Positions 11,001 through 18,519 of a stretch of 64,000 bases of DNA are shown here, in pieces. How positions within the stretch are numbered: the first letter of the stretch is position 1; every line of letters starts with the position of its first letter. The DNA is from Rhodothermales bacterium (GTDB taxonomy: Bacteria; Bacteroidota; Rhodothermia; Rhodothermales; JANQRZ01). A program made the translations under genes and the position numbers. The stretch spans positions 124,001-188,000 of the forward strand of contig JANQRZ010000006.1 of assembly GCA_028284265.1 (NCBI GenBank), given 5' to 3'. A model generated the notes under the pieces. That model did not search any database. It saw only the letters and a list, made by a program, of their open reading frames with translations, and was not told the DNA's origin.

Positions 11001-11454
11001 CCCCCGGTATGGTCGGTACGCTGCCTCGTCGCTTGACGAGGTGTTCGGCGATGAACTTGAGGGTGCGCTCGTCCGCGAGGCCACCACGTTCGCGTCCATG
11101 TGGTTCGAGAACGACGGACAGGGCGAGTTCACCCCGCACTGGCTGCCGGTTGAGGCACAGGTGGCTCCACTGCACGTCCTCGATGCACACGATGCCGACG
11201 GCGACGGAAACCAAGACCTCCTTCTCGCTGGCAACGACCGAGGGGCGGCTGTCGAGAGCGGCCCCTATGACGCGCTGCGCGGGCTTGTGCTGCGCCAGAC
11301 GGATGCGCAGTGGGAACCGCTATCGCCACAGTCGAGCGGCCTGCGTTTGCCGGGGGATGTCACCGGGATGGTGTGGGTCGAGACGGCGGGTGTGCCCCTC
11401 CTCGTCGCAGCCGTGAGCGACGGCGCGCCGCGTGTCTTTCGGCGCGCCGAGTGA
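8092..11454 (+). CDS. CRTAC1-type lipoprotein with FG-GAP/VCBS repeats and ASPIC/UnbV domain
   Basis: A 1120-residue exported protein. A long n-region precedes a hydrophobic stretch and lipobox GIAGC (Cys about residue 31). Many Ca-binding-type D-x-D-x-D-G blades (DVDGDGLADL, DYDNDGWLDV, DIDSDGDLDLF) form two beta-propeller sets, at about residues 70-500 and 660-1100. Between them lies an ASPIC/UnbV domain (about 525-610, with GIGARVTVET and LYFGLG). No catalytic motif is visible; the family is thought to work in adhesion or binding. The start overlaps the haloperoxidase-like gene by 4 nt, so both are translated from one mRNA. Twin tRNA genes on the other strand begin 16 nt after its stop. 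Confidence 0.88.
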   Translation: MSEAPTTHRLDGKGWALALITLVASVGIAGCATDGESDEAEPSQTLFERVSYEQSGVGFINGIQETLQVNILSFEYLYNGGGVAVGDVDGDGLADLFFTATQLPNRLYRNLGGFRFEDITEQAGVAGRDSSMTTGATFADVDGDGDLDLYVCQTGKPEWPFDRRNLLYLNDGTGAFTEQAEAWGIASTNYSNQATFFDYDHDGDLDLYLLNHPYNFKAGNEVILGQTDLDPATSDQFFRNDGSRFTEVSEQAGIRNEAFGLSATALDYDNDGWLDVYVANDYVQPDYLYQNEGDGTFTSVGPEALAHTSHFGMGADAADINNDGDLDLIVLDMMAEDARRQRLLGSVMNYERFTLQQEVGMGAQVMRNMLQVNTGDGDFAEVGQLAGVSTTDWSWGPLLADFDLDGFRDLFVANGYRRDVTNLDYMQFTIDSLRRAGGGRVNVSNIYEYLDEVPSEPIPNYAYRNRGDLSFEDVSRQWGVAEPSFSNGAAYADLDNDGDLDLIVNDIDAHARLYRNRADVLMPERHWLRVAFEGMDGNPFGIGARVTVETDAGQQVGENVMTRGFYSSVEPALYFGLGPDSTATVSVRWLDGTVQRLEGVAANQQLTLRHTDAADAPTTSSPAAPLFAEVTGIGLDFVHDEDPFVDFKRDGLIPHKHSREGPALATADVNGDGLGDLYIGGAVGQAGVLYRQTNSGRFTPLDGPWQEDAAQEDVRALFFDADGNGTSDLLVASGGNHIAGTGEDAVAAYAARLYYGDGTGGFTKAPADALPATPYPTGAVDAADIDSDGDLDLFIGSRLASGRYPEAPRSYLFINDGQGRFTDATAEQAPDLMALGLVSGARWADLDGDDRPELVMVGEWMAPSIWQADAAGRYARVTSPALDNLTGWWNAVTATDLDGDGDLDLLAGNLGLNSRIQATPEQPVRVHAKDYDNNGSLDPVLSLYYPDGRAYPIHRRESLMKQLPYLQQRFPRYGRYAASSLDEVFGDELEGALVREATTFASMWFENDGQGEFTPHWLPVEAQVAPLHVLDAHDADGDGNQDLLLAGNDRGAAVESGPYDALRGLVLRQTDAQWEPLSPQSSGLRLPGDVTGMVWVETAGVPLLVAAVSDGAPRVFRRAE

Positions 11455-11470
11455 CACGCGAACGATGGTG

Positions 11471-11545
11471 TGGGCAGTGAGGGACTCGAACCCCCGACCC
11501 CCTCGGTGTAAACGAGGTGCTCTAAACCAACTGAGCTAACCGCCC
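11471..11545 (-). tRNA. tRNA-Val (anticodon UAC)
   Basis: On the minus strand a full cloverleaf can be folded: acceptor GGGCGGT/ACTGCCC, D arm with AGCTCAGTTGGTTTAGAGC, anticodon stem CCTCG/CGAGG with loop TTTACAC (anticodon TAC, Val) and T arm GGGGGTTCGAGTCCCTC. The discriminator is A and CCA is not encoded. It lies 15 nt downstream of the tRNA-Gly gene, probably in the same transcript. Confidence 0.95.
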
Positions 11546-11560
11546 AAAAGAAACACATGG

Positions 11561-11633
11561 AGCGGGAAACGGGACTCGAACCCGCGACCCTCAGCTTGGG
11601 AAGCTGATGCTCTACCAACTGAGCTATTCCCGC
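11561..11633 (-). tRNA. tRNA-Gly (anticodon CCC)
   Basis: Minus-strand cloverleaf: acceptor GCGGGAA/TTCCCGC, D arm GCTCAGTTGGTAGAGC, anticodon stem TCAGC/GCTGA with loop TTCCCAA (anticodon CCC, reads GGG), T arm GCGGGTTCGAGTCCCGT. The discriminator T is usual for tRNA-Gly; CCA is not encoded. It is first in a Gly-Val pair transcribed away from rpmH. The 217 nt between it and rpmH must hold divergent promoters; only a TATCTTTT box at 11746-11753 stands out, for rpmH. Confidence 0.95.
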
Positions 11634-11850
11634 ACGCTAGCATCGGTCCCAGAGAGGCTTCCCGCAGGCCGACGAACGAGGGATCAACTTAATCGCATTC
11701 TCTGCGAAAGTCAACCAGTCCGGGCGCTCTGCCTCACCCCTTCCGTATCTTTTCAAGCTCCGCTCGCCACATCCCGTAGTAACCCTCACCGGACTGTGAG
11801 CGCTGACCGGAAAGCTACCACACTGCTTCGCACCAAGCTTTACATCTGTC

Positions 11851-12006
11851 ATGAAGAGAACCTACCAACCGAGCCGCCGCAAGCGCGCCAACAAACACGG
11901 CTTCCGCGCACGGATGGCCTCCAAGAATGGCCGCAGCCTCCTCGCCCGCCGTCGCGCCAAAGGCCGTAAGCGCCTCACCGTCAGCGACTCCAAGTCCGGT
12001 AAGTGA
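11851..12006 (+). CDS. rpmH: Large ribosomal subunit protein bL34
   Basis: A small basic protein of 51 residues beginning [20 protein letters not shown], with [21 protein letters not shown]: the full bL34 signature at normal length. It is part of the 50S subunit near the 23S rRNA 5' end. It opens the origin-linked order rpmH-rnpA-yidC-mnmE-mnmG-rsmG on the + strand. A short tail (TVSDSKSGK) extends past the conserved region. The rnpA frame is already open inside this gene. Confidence 0.97.
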   Translation: MKRTYQPSRRKRANKHGFRARMASKNGRSLLARRRAKGRKRLTVSDSKSGK

Positions 12007-12010
12007 TCCG

Positions 12011-12457
12011 GTGGCCGAGGCGTCGGCTGACCCGCCCGGTCGGAACCGGTTTTCGCGAGCGGCTCGGCTCAAGCGGCAGCGTCTGATCCGCCCGCTCTTC
12101 GACCGCCACCGGAAGGACGTTCATGCTGTCCGCGTCGGTACGCTGCTCGTGCGCTACCGACTCGTCGCGTCACAGGAGGTCGGTCAGGATGTACCGCTTC
12201 AGATCGGGTTCGCTGTCGGGCGAGGCTTCGGGACAAAACCCGACCGTAACCGAATTAAGCGACTCCTGCGCGAGAGCTTCCGGCTCCACCAGCACACCCT
12301 TGTGGACCTCCTTGCTGACCGACCGGAGACGCTCACGCTGATGGTGCTCTACCGAGGCCATACCGACGGTGCCAGCCTCGCCATCCGCCGCGACCTTCCC
12401 AACGCTCTCCGGCGCATCCCATCTGATTTGGAGAAGCGGCTGAACCCGGAGGCGTGA
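12011..12457 (+). CDS. rnpA: Ribonuclease P protein component
   Basis: The protein subunit that helps the RNase P RNA bind and cut the 5' leader of pre-tRNA. The signature GRGFGTKPDRNRIKRLLRESFR holds the conserved RNR motif; the basic helix RFSRAARLKRQ starts the fold. A GTG at 12011, 4 nt after the rpmH stop, gives 148 residues. The frame is open back to an ATG at 11927 inside rpmH, which would add a 28-residue Ala/Ser/Pro-rich leader. An rpmH/rnpA overlap is known from Thermus, so the upstream start cannot be excluded, but that leader resembles out-of-frame translation of rpmH. Identity is secure, the start is not. Confidence 0.9.
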   Translation: MAEASADPPGRNRFSRAARLKRQRLIRPLFDRHRKDVHAVRVGTLLVRYRLVASQEVGQDVPLQIGFAVGRGFGTKPDRNRIKRLLRESFRLHQHTLVDLLADRPETLTLMVLYRGHTDGASLAIRRDLPNALRRIPSDLEKRLNPEA

Positions 12458-12517
12458 ACTTTCCGCCGGGGTGGAACAGCGACTTAGAGGTCCCGTACCG
12501 CGCCGAGTCCTCTGTCC

Positions 12518-14362
12518 TTGCAGAGGCAGCGACCAGCGACATTTGACCCAACGACTTTGAATCAGGAACAAGGGCTAGACCGCAGCGGCGTCATCGGGAT
12601 CGTGCTCATCACGATCATCATGGGCGTGTGGATGGTCTACTTCACGCCCCGCCCGCCCGTCGAACCCACCGAGCCGGTCGCAGCAGACTCCGTCGAGACC
12701 CTCGTTCCAGAAATCGGGCCAGACGAAGGCTTGGTGGCCCCTGTCGATTCGGCTTTTGCTGCCGTCACGACCGGCGACGCGCGCACCATCACCGTCGAGA
12801 CCGACCGCTACCGGGCAGAGTTCTCGACGAAAGGCGCGACGTTCACCTCGTTCCTGCTGAAGAACTACAACGTCTCGAACGTCTCGGGCGAGGACGCACG
12901 ACCTGTCGAGATGATATCGTCGGAGGACGGTGCCCTCGCGCTCGCCTTTACGCCGCCGCAGGGTCGCTACCTCGACTCGCGCTCGCTGTTCTACGAGACA
13001 CCCGGCCTTGATGGTGTCTCGCTTGAGGTGACCGACACGCCGCGTGAGTTGGCTTTCGAGGTGGCCGTTCCCGGTGGGACACTCCGGCAGACCTACACCT
13101 TCACGCCGGAGAGCTACGAGATCGGCCTGCGCGTCGAGGAGGTTGGAGGCAACCTCCTCTCGTCGTCCGGCGGCTATGAACTCGTGTGGGACGGGGCGAT
13201 CCCCTTTGCCGAGGAGTTGAGTAGCCTCGACGCGACCGCGTCGGGTACCTACGCGCACAGCGGCGGGGAAGTCGAGAAGATCAACCTCGCGTCCGACGCG
13301 ACCGGATCGCAACGACTCAACGGCGCGGTCGATTGGATCGCGGTCAAGAACAAATATTTCGTCGCGGCGATTCGCCCCGAGCAGCCCGCCGACGGAGCCG
13401 AGATCGAAGGCGAGCGGGTCGGTGAAGTCGGCGACATTGAGTTCGAGGAGTACTTCGCCGCCCGACTCGACATGCCGCGACCGCGTGGCGAGGTCAACGA
13501 CTTTCGCCTCTACGTCGGCCCGATGGAGTTCGACCGGATCGCAGCCTTCGATCCTGATCTGTACGACGTGGTGGACTATGGCTTTGGCGCGTTCATGACG
13601 CGGCCCATCGCCAAGTATATCATCTCGCCCTCGTTCCGTTTTCTCGGCGGCCTCCTCCCGAACTACGGCCTTGTTATTATTCTCTTTGCCATCCTCGTCA
13701 AGCTGCTGCTTTATCCGCTGACCAAGGTGTCCTACAAGAACACGGCGCGGATGCGGGAGCTACAGCCGAAGATGGAGGTCATCAAGGAGAAGTACGGCGA
13801 CGACCCGCAGAAGCAGCAGGAGGCGATGATGAAGATGTACCGCGAGACGGGCGTCAACCCGCTTGCTGGCTGCCTCCCGCTCCTCTTGCAGTACCCAATC
13901 ATCATCGCACTCTGGCGCTACTTCCAGAACTCCATCGTCATCCGGCAGGAGCCGTTCCTCTGGGCCGCCGACCTCTCGGCCCCGGACCCCATCCTCAGCC
14001 TTCCGTTCGCCATACCGTTCTACGGCGATTTCGTCGCGGGCTTCACGCTCATCATGGGCCTTGCGATGATCGTGCAGATGAAGGTCTCGATGCCCGACAG
14101 TGGCGGGACGCAGCAGAAGGTGATGATGTACTTCCTGCCGCTGATCCTCTTTGTGGTCTTCAACCGCCTCGCCTCGGGCCTCAGCCTCTACTACCTGACG
14201 TTCAACGTTCTGACGATCATCCAGCAGAAGCTGATCAACAAGGAGGTCGAAGAAGCCACTGCGGCGGGCGAGTCTGACTCAAAGAAACCAAGCCGAAACG
14301 GGCGCGCCCGAACGAACGGCCAAGCGGGTAAGTCGAAGCGCAAGGGCGCGAAGAAGTCGTAG
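12518..14362 (+). CDS. yidC: Membrane protein insertase YidC/Oxa1
   Basis: Inserts and folds inner-membrane proteins, alone or with SecYEG. About 614 residues from a TTG at 12518; a second TTG at 12557 would give a more typical short N-tail before the first membrane segment (SGVIGIVLITIIMGVWMVYF). A large periplasmic beta-domain (about 90-340) follows. The Oxa1 core starts around residue 370 with PNYGLVIILFAILVKLLLYPLT, the cytoplasmic coiled region MRELQPKMEVIKEKY, then NPLAGCLPLLLQYPIIIALW and two more membrane segments. The basic C-terminus (KSKRKGAKKS) suits ribosome contact. No yidD gene fits between rnpA and yidC, though many genomes have one. mnmE starts 5 nt downstream. Confidence 0.95.
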   Translation: MQRQRPATFDPTTLNQEQGLDRSGVIGIVLITIIMGVWMVYFTPRPPVEPTEPVAADSVETLVPEIGPDEGLVAPVDSAFAAVTTGDARTITVETDRYRAEFSTKGATFTSFLLKNYNVSNVSGEDARPVEMISSEDGALALAFTPPQGRYLDSRSLFYETPGLDGVSLEVTDTPRELAFEVAVPGGTLRQTYTFTPESYEIGLRVEEVGGNLLSSSGGYELVWDGAIPFAEELSSLDATASGTYAHSGGEVEKINLASDATGSQRLNGAVDWIAVKNKYFVAAIRPEQPADGAEIEGERVGEVGDIEFEEYFAARLDMPRPRGEVNDFRLYVGPMEFDRIAAFDPDLYDVVDYGFGAFMTRPIAKYIISPSFRFLGGLLPNYGLVIILFAILVKLLLYPLTKVSYKNTARMRELQPKMEVIKEKYGDDPQKQQEAMMKMYRETGVNPLAGCLPLLLQYPIIIALWRYFQNSIVIRQEPFLWAADLSAPDPILSLPFAIPFYGDFVAGFTLIMGLAMIVQMKVSMPDSGGTQQKVMMYFLPLILFVVFNRLASGLSLYYLTFNVLTIIQQKLINKEVEEATAAGESDSKKPSRNGRARTNGQAGKSKRKGAKKS

Positions 14363-14367
14363 CTGCC

Positions 14368-15816
14368 GTGCTCCCGGTCGCCGACACCATCGCCGCGATT
14401 GCTACTGCGCGGGGCCGCGCCGCGCTCGCCATCGTCCGCTGTTCCGGCCCCGAGGCCATCGCCATCGCCGACCGGCTGTTCCCGTCGAAGGACCTTGCTG
14501 CCGCCGATTCCCACACGGCCCACGTTGGGTTTGTCACCACGCCGAAGGATGAGCGAATCGACCAAGTCGTGGTGACGCTGTTTCGTACCCCGCGCTCGGC
14601 GACGGGTGAGGATATCGTTGAGGTCACCTGTCACGGTGGCGACGTGGCTCCGCAACTCATCCTCAAAGCGCTGCTCGATGCCGGGGCACGCCTCGCCCGC
14701 CCCGGCGAGTTCACCGAACGTGCTTTCCTGAACGGCAAGCTCGACCTCGCCCAAGCCGAGGCCGTCGCCGATCTGATCCACGCCCAATCGTCGCTCGCGC
14801 ACCGCGTCTCGCTGAACCACTTGCAAGGGCGCTACTCGGAAGCCGTCGCCGCTGTCCGGCAGGAGCTACTCCAGACCTGTGCCCTCGTCGAGTTGGAGTT
14901 GGACTTCGCCGAGGAGGATGTCGAGTTCGCCGACAAGGCCCAGCTCGAAGCGCTGCTCGAACGCACCTCCCTCCTACTGGAACGCTTGCTCAACTCCTAC
15001 CGCCTCGGCATGCTCGTGCGCGACGGCGTCCGCGTGGTCATCGGGGGCCGCCCGAACGCCGGTAAGTCGACACTCCTCAACGCGCTCGTTGGACGAGACC
15101 GCGCCATCGTCAGCCCGACCCCCGGCACGACCCGCGACGAGATCGAAGCCGAGGTTGAGATCGGCGGCCTCTCGTTCCGGTTCGTTGACACGGCGGGCCT
15201 GCGTGAGACTGAGGATCTGATCGAAGCCGAAGGCGTCCGTCGCACGCACGACGCTATCGCCCACAGCGACGCCTTACTCTATGTCTTCGACGCAACGCTC
15301 GGTCTCGATGCGGAGGAACGCGACTGGCTCGGTAGCTTGACTTCGCCGAACGAGCCTGCGGATCGTTTCACCGTGAAACGTAGTGACGCGAAGTTCAGCG
15401 GAGCTAAACAGTCGGAGCTGCCAACCTTGCTGATTGCCAACAAGCAAGACTTGCTCGGCGAGACCTCCGGCGTTTCTACTGATGGCCTCTCCCCGCTTGC
15501 CATCTCGGCGCACCATGCCCTCGCTGACGGAGATACGCTGAACCCACTGCGGTCTTGGCTCGTTGATGCCGTGGCGGGCGATCTGTCCGACTCCGAGGCT
15601 ACGCCGATTGTGGTCAATCAGCGGCACCGCCAGCACCTCGCCCAAGCGCTCGACGCCGTGCGAGCAGCCAAGCAAGCCTTAGCAACCGGAGCCTCCGGGG
15701 ATACGCTCGCGCTCGACCTCCGCACGGCGCTGCACGAACTCGGAGCCATCACCGGCGAGATCACCAACGACGATGTGCTCGGCACCATCTTCTCCCAGTT
15801 CTGCATCGGGAAATGA
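14368..15816 (+). CDS. mnmE: tRNA modification GTPase MnmE
   Basis: With MnmG it installs the cmnm5/nm5 group on U34 of tRNAs that read two-codon boxes. At 482 residues it is normal length. Parts in order: N-terminal tetrahydrofolate-binding domain with TIAAIATARGRAALAIVR and RPGEFTERAFLNGKLDL; helical domain; G domain with P-loop GRPNAGKSTLLN (about 226-237), TPGTTRDE, DTAGLRE and NKQD; and the invariant C-terminal CIGK. The GTG start is 5 nt after yidC. A 17-nt parS-like palindrome lies inside the coding region at 15364-15380 and another just after the stop. Confidence 0.96.
   Translation: MLPVADTIAAIATARGRAALAIVRCSGPEAIAIADRLFPSKDLAAADSHTAHVGFVTTPKDERIDQVVVTLFRTPRSATGEDIVEVTCHGGDVAPQLILKALLDAGARLARPGEFTERAFLNGKLDLAQAEAVADLIHAQSSLAHRVSLNHLQGRYSEAVAAVRQELLQTCALVELELDFAEEDVEFADKAQLEALLERTSLLLERLLNSYRLGMLVRDGVRVVIGGRPNAGKSTLLNALVGRDRAIVSPTPGTTRDEIEAEVEIGGLSFRFVDTAGLRETEDLIEAEGVRRTHDAIAHSDALLYVFDATLGLDAEERDWLGSLTSPNEPADRFTVKRSDAKFSGAKQSELPTLLIANKQDLLGETSGVSTDGLSPLAISAHHALADGDTLNPLRSWLVDAVAGDLSDSEATPIVVNQRHRQHLAQALDAVRAAKQALATGASGDTLALDLRTALHELGAITGEITNDDVLGTIFSQFCIGK
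15364..15380. other. Odd-length parS-like palindrome inside mnmE
   Basis: CGTTTCACCGTGAAACG is a perfect 8+1+8 palindrome. It equals the parS core GTTTCACGTGAAAC with one extra C at the centre. The half-sites are intact but shifted by one base, so ParB binding is uncertain. Confidence 0.4.
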
Positions 15817-15827
15817 ACGCCTCGATC

Positions 15828-15844
15828 TGTTTCACGGTGAAACA
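15828..15844. other. Odd-length parS-like palindrome between mnmE and mnmG
   Basis: TGTTTCACGGTGAAACA matches the parS consensus TGTTTCACGTGAAACA except for one inserted G in the centre. It starts 12 nt after the mnmE stop in a 124-nt intergenic region that also holds the perfect palindrome GGAACGCGTTCC (15902-15913). Confidence 0.45.
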
Positions 15845-15940
15845 CGACCATACAGAGGTCCGGTGCGACATTACCAAAAGTAGTCCCTCCTTAAATAGTT
15901 AGGAACGCGTTCCCAAAACAGTCTTTACGAATTAACCGTT

Positions 15941-17857
15941 ATGACTCATTCTGACGCGTTTGACGTGATTGTGGTCGGTGGCGGGCACGCCGGAGCCGAG
16001 GCAGCGCATGCCGCCGCCCGTATGGGAGCGCGCACGCTGCTCATCACGATGAGCCTTGAAGCGCTCGGCCGGATGTCGTGCAATCCGGCCATCGGCGGGA
16101 TCGGCAAAGGACAGATCGTCCGCGAGATCGATGCGCTCGGCGGGTTGATGGGTCGCGTGGCCGACCACTCGGGCCTCCAGTTTCGGATGCTGAACCGCAG
16201 CAAAGGCCCGGCGGTGTGGAGTCCCCGCGCCCAGAGCGACCGCACGCTCTATGCCGCTGCTGTCCGCGAAGTGCTCGAAGCCGCCCCTACCCTCTCCTTC
16301 CGCCAAGACATGGCGACAGAGGTGCTCGTCGAGGATGGTCATGTGATGGGCGTGCAGACCCAGACCGGGCAGGTCTTCCGCGCCCGGTGCGTCATTCTCA
16401 CGAGCGGCACCTTCCTCAACGGCACCATCCATATCGGTGAGCAGCAGCACGGCGGCGGTCGCGCTGGTGAGCGTGCGGCGACCGGCATCAGCGCAAGCTT
16501 GGAGAAGCTCGGCTTCGAGGTCGGGCGACTCAAGACTGGCACTCCACCCCGTGTCGATGGCCGCACAATCGACTACGCCGGACTCGAAGAGCAGCCCGGC
16601 GACGAGACCCCTAGCCCCTTCTCGTTTATGACCGATGCCCTCCCGACGGAGCAGCGGTCCTGCTGGCTGACCTACACCTCCCCTGCCGTTCACGAGACAC
16701 TCCGCGCGGGATTCGACCGAAGCCCGATGTTTGCCGGGCGGATTCAGGGCGCGGGCCCGCGCTACTGTCCGTCGATTGAGGACAAGATCGACCGCTTCGC
16801 CGACAAGGACCAGCACCAGCTTTTCCTCGAACCGGAGGGCTGGACCACCTACGAGGTCTACGTCAACGGCTTCTCGACCTCGCTGCCCGAGGAGGTACAG
16901 ATTGAGGCGATGCGTCAGGTGCCGGGTTTGGAGCAGGTGCATATGCTTCGCCCTGGCTATGCCATCGAGTACGACTACTTCCCGCCCTATCAACTCCGTT
17001 ACAGCCTCGAAACCAAGTCCATCGCAGGCCTCTTCTTCGCCGGACAAATCAACGGAACGACGGGCTATGAGGAAGCCGCTGCACAGGGCCTCATCGCGGG
17101 CATCAATGCCGTACAGCGGTTGCGCGATGCCGAGCCGCTCGTCCTCCCGCGCTCGCAGGCCTATATCGGCGTACTCGTCGATGACCTCGTGGCGAAAGGC
17201 ACCGAGGAGCCCTACCGTATGTTCACATCGCGCGCCGAGCACCGGCTCCTGCTCAGGCAGGACAACGCCGACCAGCGCCTAACGCAACTGGGCTACGACC
17301 TCGGCCTCGCCTCACGTGAGCGCCTCGACCGGATGCACCAGAAGCAGGCAGCGCTGACAGCCACCATCGGCGCGCTTCGGGAAACGCCTGTGACACCCAG
17401 CGAAGTCAACGGCTTCCTTGAATACGTCGGTACTGCCCCGATCGCCACCCCCGTCCGGCTTGATCGACTAGTCCCCCGTCCTGAGATCTCGCTTACAGCC
17501 TTGCTACAGGCTCTTGGACGGGAAGACCTCGTGACGGACGCTCCGGGCTTGGAGCCAGTTGAGCACCTTGCCGAGGTGGAACTCAAGTACAAAGGCTACC
17601 TCGACCGGGAGCAAGAGATGGTCGAGAAAATGCACCGGATGGAGAGTTGGAAGATCCCTCCCGGCGTGGAGTACAACGCCATCAGCAGTATCACATTGGA
17701 GGCGCGCGAGAAGCTGACGCGCATTCAGCCCGACACACTGGGCCAGGCCTCGCGCATCAGCGGCGTCAGCCCCGCCGACATCTCGGCACTCATGGTGCTG
17801 CTCAAAAGCAGTCGTTTCACGCCGAACGAGACGACTGTTTCACGTGAAACGGCATGA
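15941..17857 (+). CDS. mnmG: tRNA uridine-5-carboxymethylaminomethyl synthesis enzyme MnmG
   Basis: FAD- and NADH-dependent partner of MnmE in U34 modification. The 638-residue length is typical. The dinucleotide fold VVGGGHAGAEAA is at residues 11-22, followed by MSCNPAIGGIGKGQ, KGPAVWSPRAQSDR, and the GidA signature GTFLNGTIHIGEQ and PPRVDGRTIDY. The C-terminal helical region (YKGYLDREQEMVEKM, IPPGVEYN) binds MnmE and tRNA. The ATG at 15941 immediately precedes the conserved FDVIVVGGG. The last codons form a parS-like site, and the stop lies 14 nt inside the rsmG frame if rsmG starts at GTG 17844. Confidence 0.97.
   Translation: MTHSDAFDVIVVGGGHAGAEAAHAAARMGARTLLITMSLEALGRMSCNPAIGGIGKGQIVREIDALGGLMGRVADHSGLQFRMLNRSKGPAVWSPRAQSDRTLYAAAVREVLEAAPTLSFRQDMATEVLVEDGHVMGVQTQTGQVFRARCVILTSGTFLNGTIHIGEQQHGGGRAGERAATGISASLEKLGFEVGRLKTGTPPRVDGRTIDYAGLEEQPGDETPSPFSFMTDALPTEQRSCWLTYTSPAVHETLRAGFDRSPMFAGRIQGAGPRYCPSIEDKIDRFADKDQHQLFLEPEGWTTYEVYVNGFSTSLPEEVQIEAMRQVPGLEQVHMLRPGYAIEYDYFPPYQLRYSLETKSIAGLFFAGQINGTTGYEEAAAQGLIAGINAVQRLRDAEPLVLPRSQAYIGVLVDDLVAKGTEEPYRMFTSRAEHRLLLRQDNADQRLTQLGYDLGLASRERLDRMHQKQAALTATIGALRETPVTPSEVNGFLEYVGTAPIATPVRLDRLVPRPEISLTALLQALGREDLVTDAPGLEPVEHLAEVELKYKGYLDREQEMVEKMHRMESWKIPPGVEYNAISSITLEAREKLTRIQPDTLGQASRISGVSPADISALMVLLKSSRFTPNETTVSRETA
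17836..17851. other. parS centromere site at the mnmG/rsmG junction
   Basis: TGTTTCACGTGAAACG matches 15 of 16 bases of the conserved chromosomal parS consensus TGTTTCACGTGAAACA. The position at the gidA/gidB (mnmG/rsmG) junction near the origin is typical. It lies in the 3' end of mnmG and contains the GTG that may start rsmG. ParB would load here and organise the origin domain; parA and parB are not in this window. Confidence 0.8.
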
Positions 17858-18509
17858 TGCTCTTCGCAAGATGATAGACCCCTCCACTGCACAACCCCTG
17901 AACGCCCACCAGCGCGAGAGGCTGATTGAGCTAGAGGCGATGGCCCTGCGCCTGAACCAGCGGTTGAACCTGTACTCCGAAGAAAGCACTCAGCATTTCC
18001 AAGAGCGCCACCTGCTACACAGCCTCACACTCGCGTCGCATCCTTTTCCGCCTGGCGCTCATGTTGTGGACTGGGGCACCGGCGGCGGTATGCCGGGCCT
18101 CCCCCTCGCCATCGCGTTCCCCGAGACCACTTTCCATCTCGTCGACTCGGTTGGCAAAAAGATCAAAGCCGTCGAGACGATGGCACGCCGTCTCAAACTG
18201 TCGAACGTACACGCCTATCACGGGAGAGCCGAGGCGTGGGAAGGGCAAATCGCCTACAGTGTTTCACGTGCAACAGCGTCCCTCTCTACGCTATGGGCCT
18301 GGCATAGGCGCTGCTTCTCCCCCCTCAATGTCCCTTCCAGCTACTGGAAGCCCGGCCTGATCTGCCTAAAAGGTGGCGATTTGGACAGCGAGATCGCCTC
18401 TCTCAACGCTGCCTATCCCGGCTTGACGGTTGAATGCTCCCCCCTTCTACCCATCCTGAAAACTCCCTACTTCCAAGACAAGGTGATCGTCGCAGTCAGC
18501 GAAGGATGA
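17844..18509 (+). CDS. rsmG: 16S rRNA (guanine-527-N7)-methyltransferase RsmG
   Basis: SAM-dependent methylation of G527 in 16S rRNA. The SAM-binding loop HVVDWGTGGGMPGLPLA lies at about residues 73-89, followed by HLVDSVGKKIKAVE; the C-terminal strand is YFQDKVIVAV. The usual DxGsGaGfPG appears here as DWGTGGGMPG. Two starts are possible: GTG at 17844 inside the parS site, overlapping mnmG (221 aa), or ATG at 17871 (212 aa). A second parS-like site lies within the gene at 18260. The next gene is convergent, 10 nt away; the parA-parB pair often found after rsmG is missing. Confidence 0.93.
   Translation: MKRHDALRKMIDPSTAQPLNAHQRERLIELEAMALRLNQRLNLYSEESTQHFQERHLLHSLTLASHPFPPGAHVVDWGTGGGMPGLPLAIAFPETTFHLVDSVGKKIKAVETMARRLKLSNVHAYHGRAEAWEGQIAYSVSRATASLSTLWAWHRRCFSPLNVPSSYWKPGLICLKGGDLDSEIASLNAAYPGLTVECSPLLPILKTPYFQDKVIVAVSEG
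18260..18275. other. Second parS-like site, inside rsmG
   Basis: TGTTTCACGTGCAACA matches 15 of 16 consensus parS bases, with one A to C change in the right half. It lies 424 nt from the first site; chromosomal parS sites commonly cluster like this. Confidence 0.65.
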
Positions 18510-18519
18510 TAGACCCATC

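Noticed and set aside
11455-11850. Possible origin at rpmH
   Set aside because: Despite the classic rpmH neighbourhood, no cluster of DnaA boxes or AT-rich element is seen there; the region holds two tRNA genes and a short promoter area.
15902-15913. Palindrome GGAACGCGTTCC before mnmG as an operator
   Set aside because: A single 12-nt palindrome with no second copy or nearby regulator; it is mentioned with the parS-like site but not claimed as functional.
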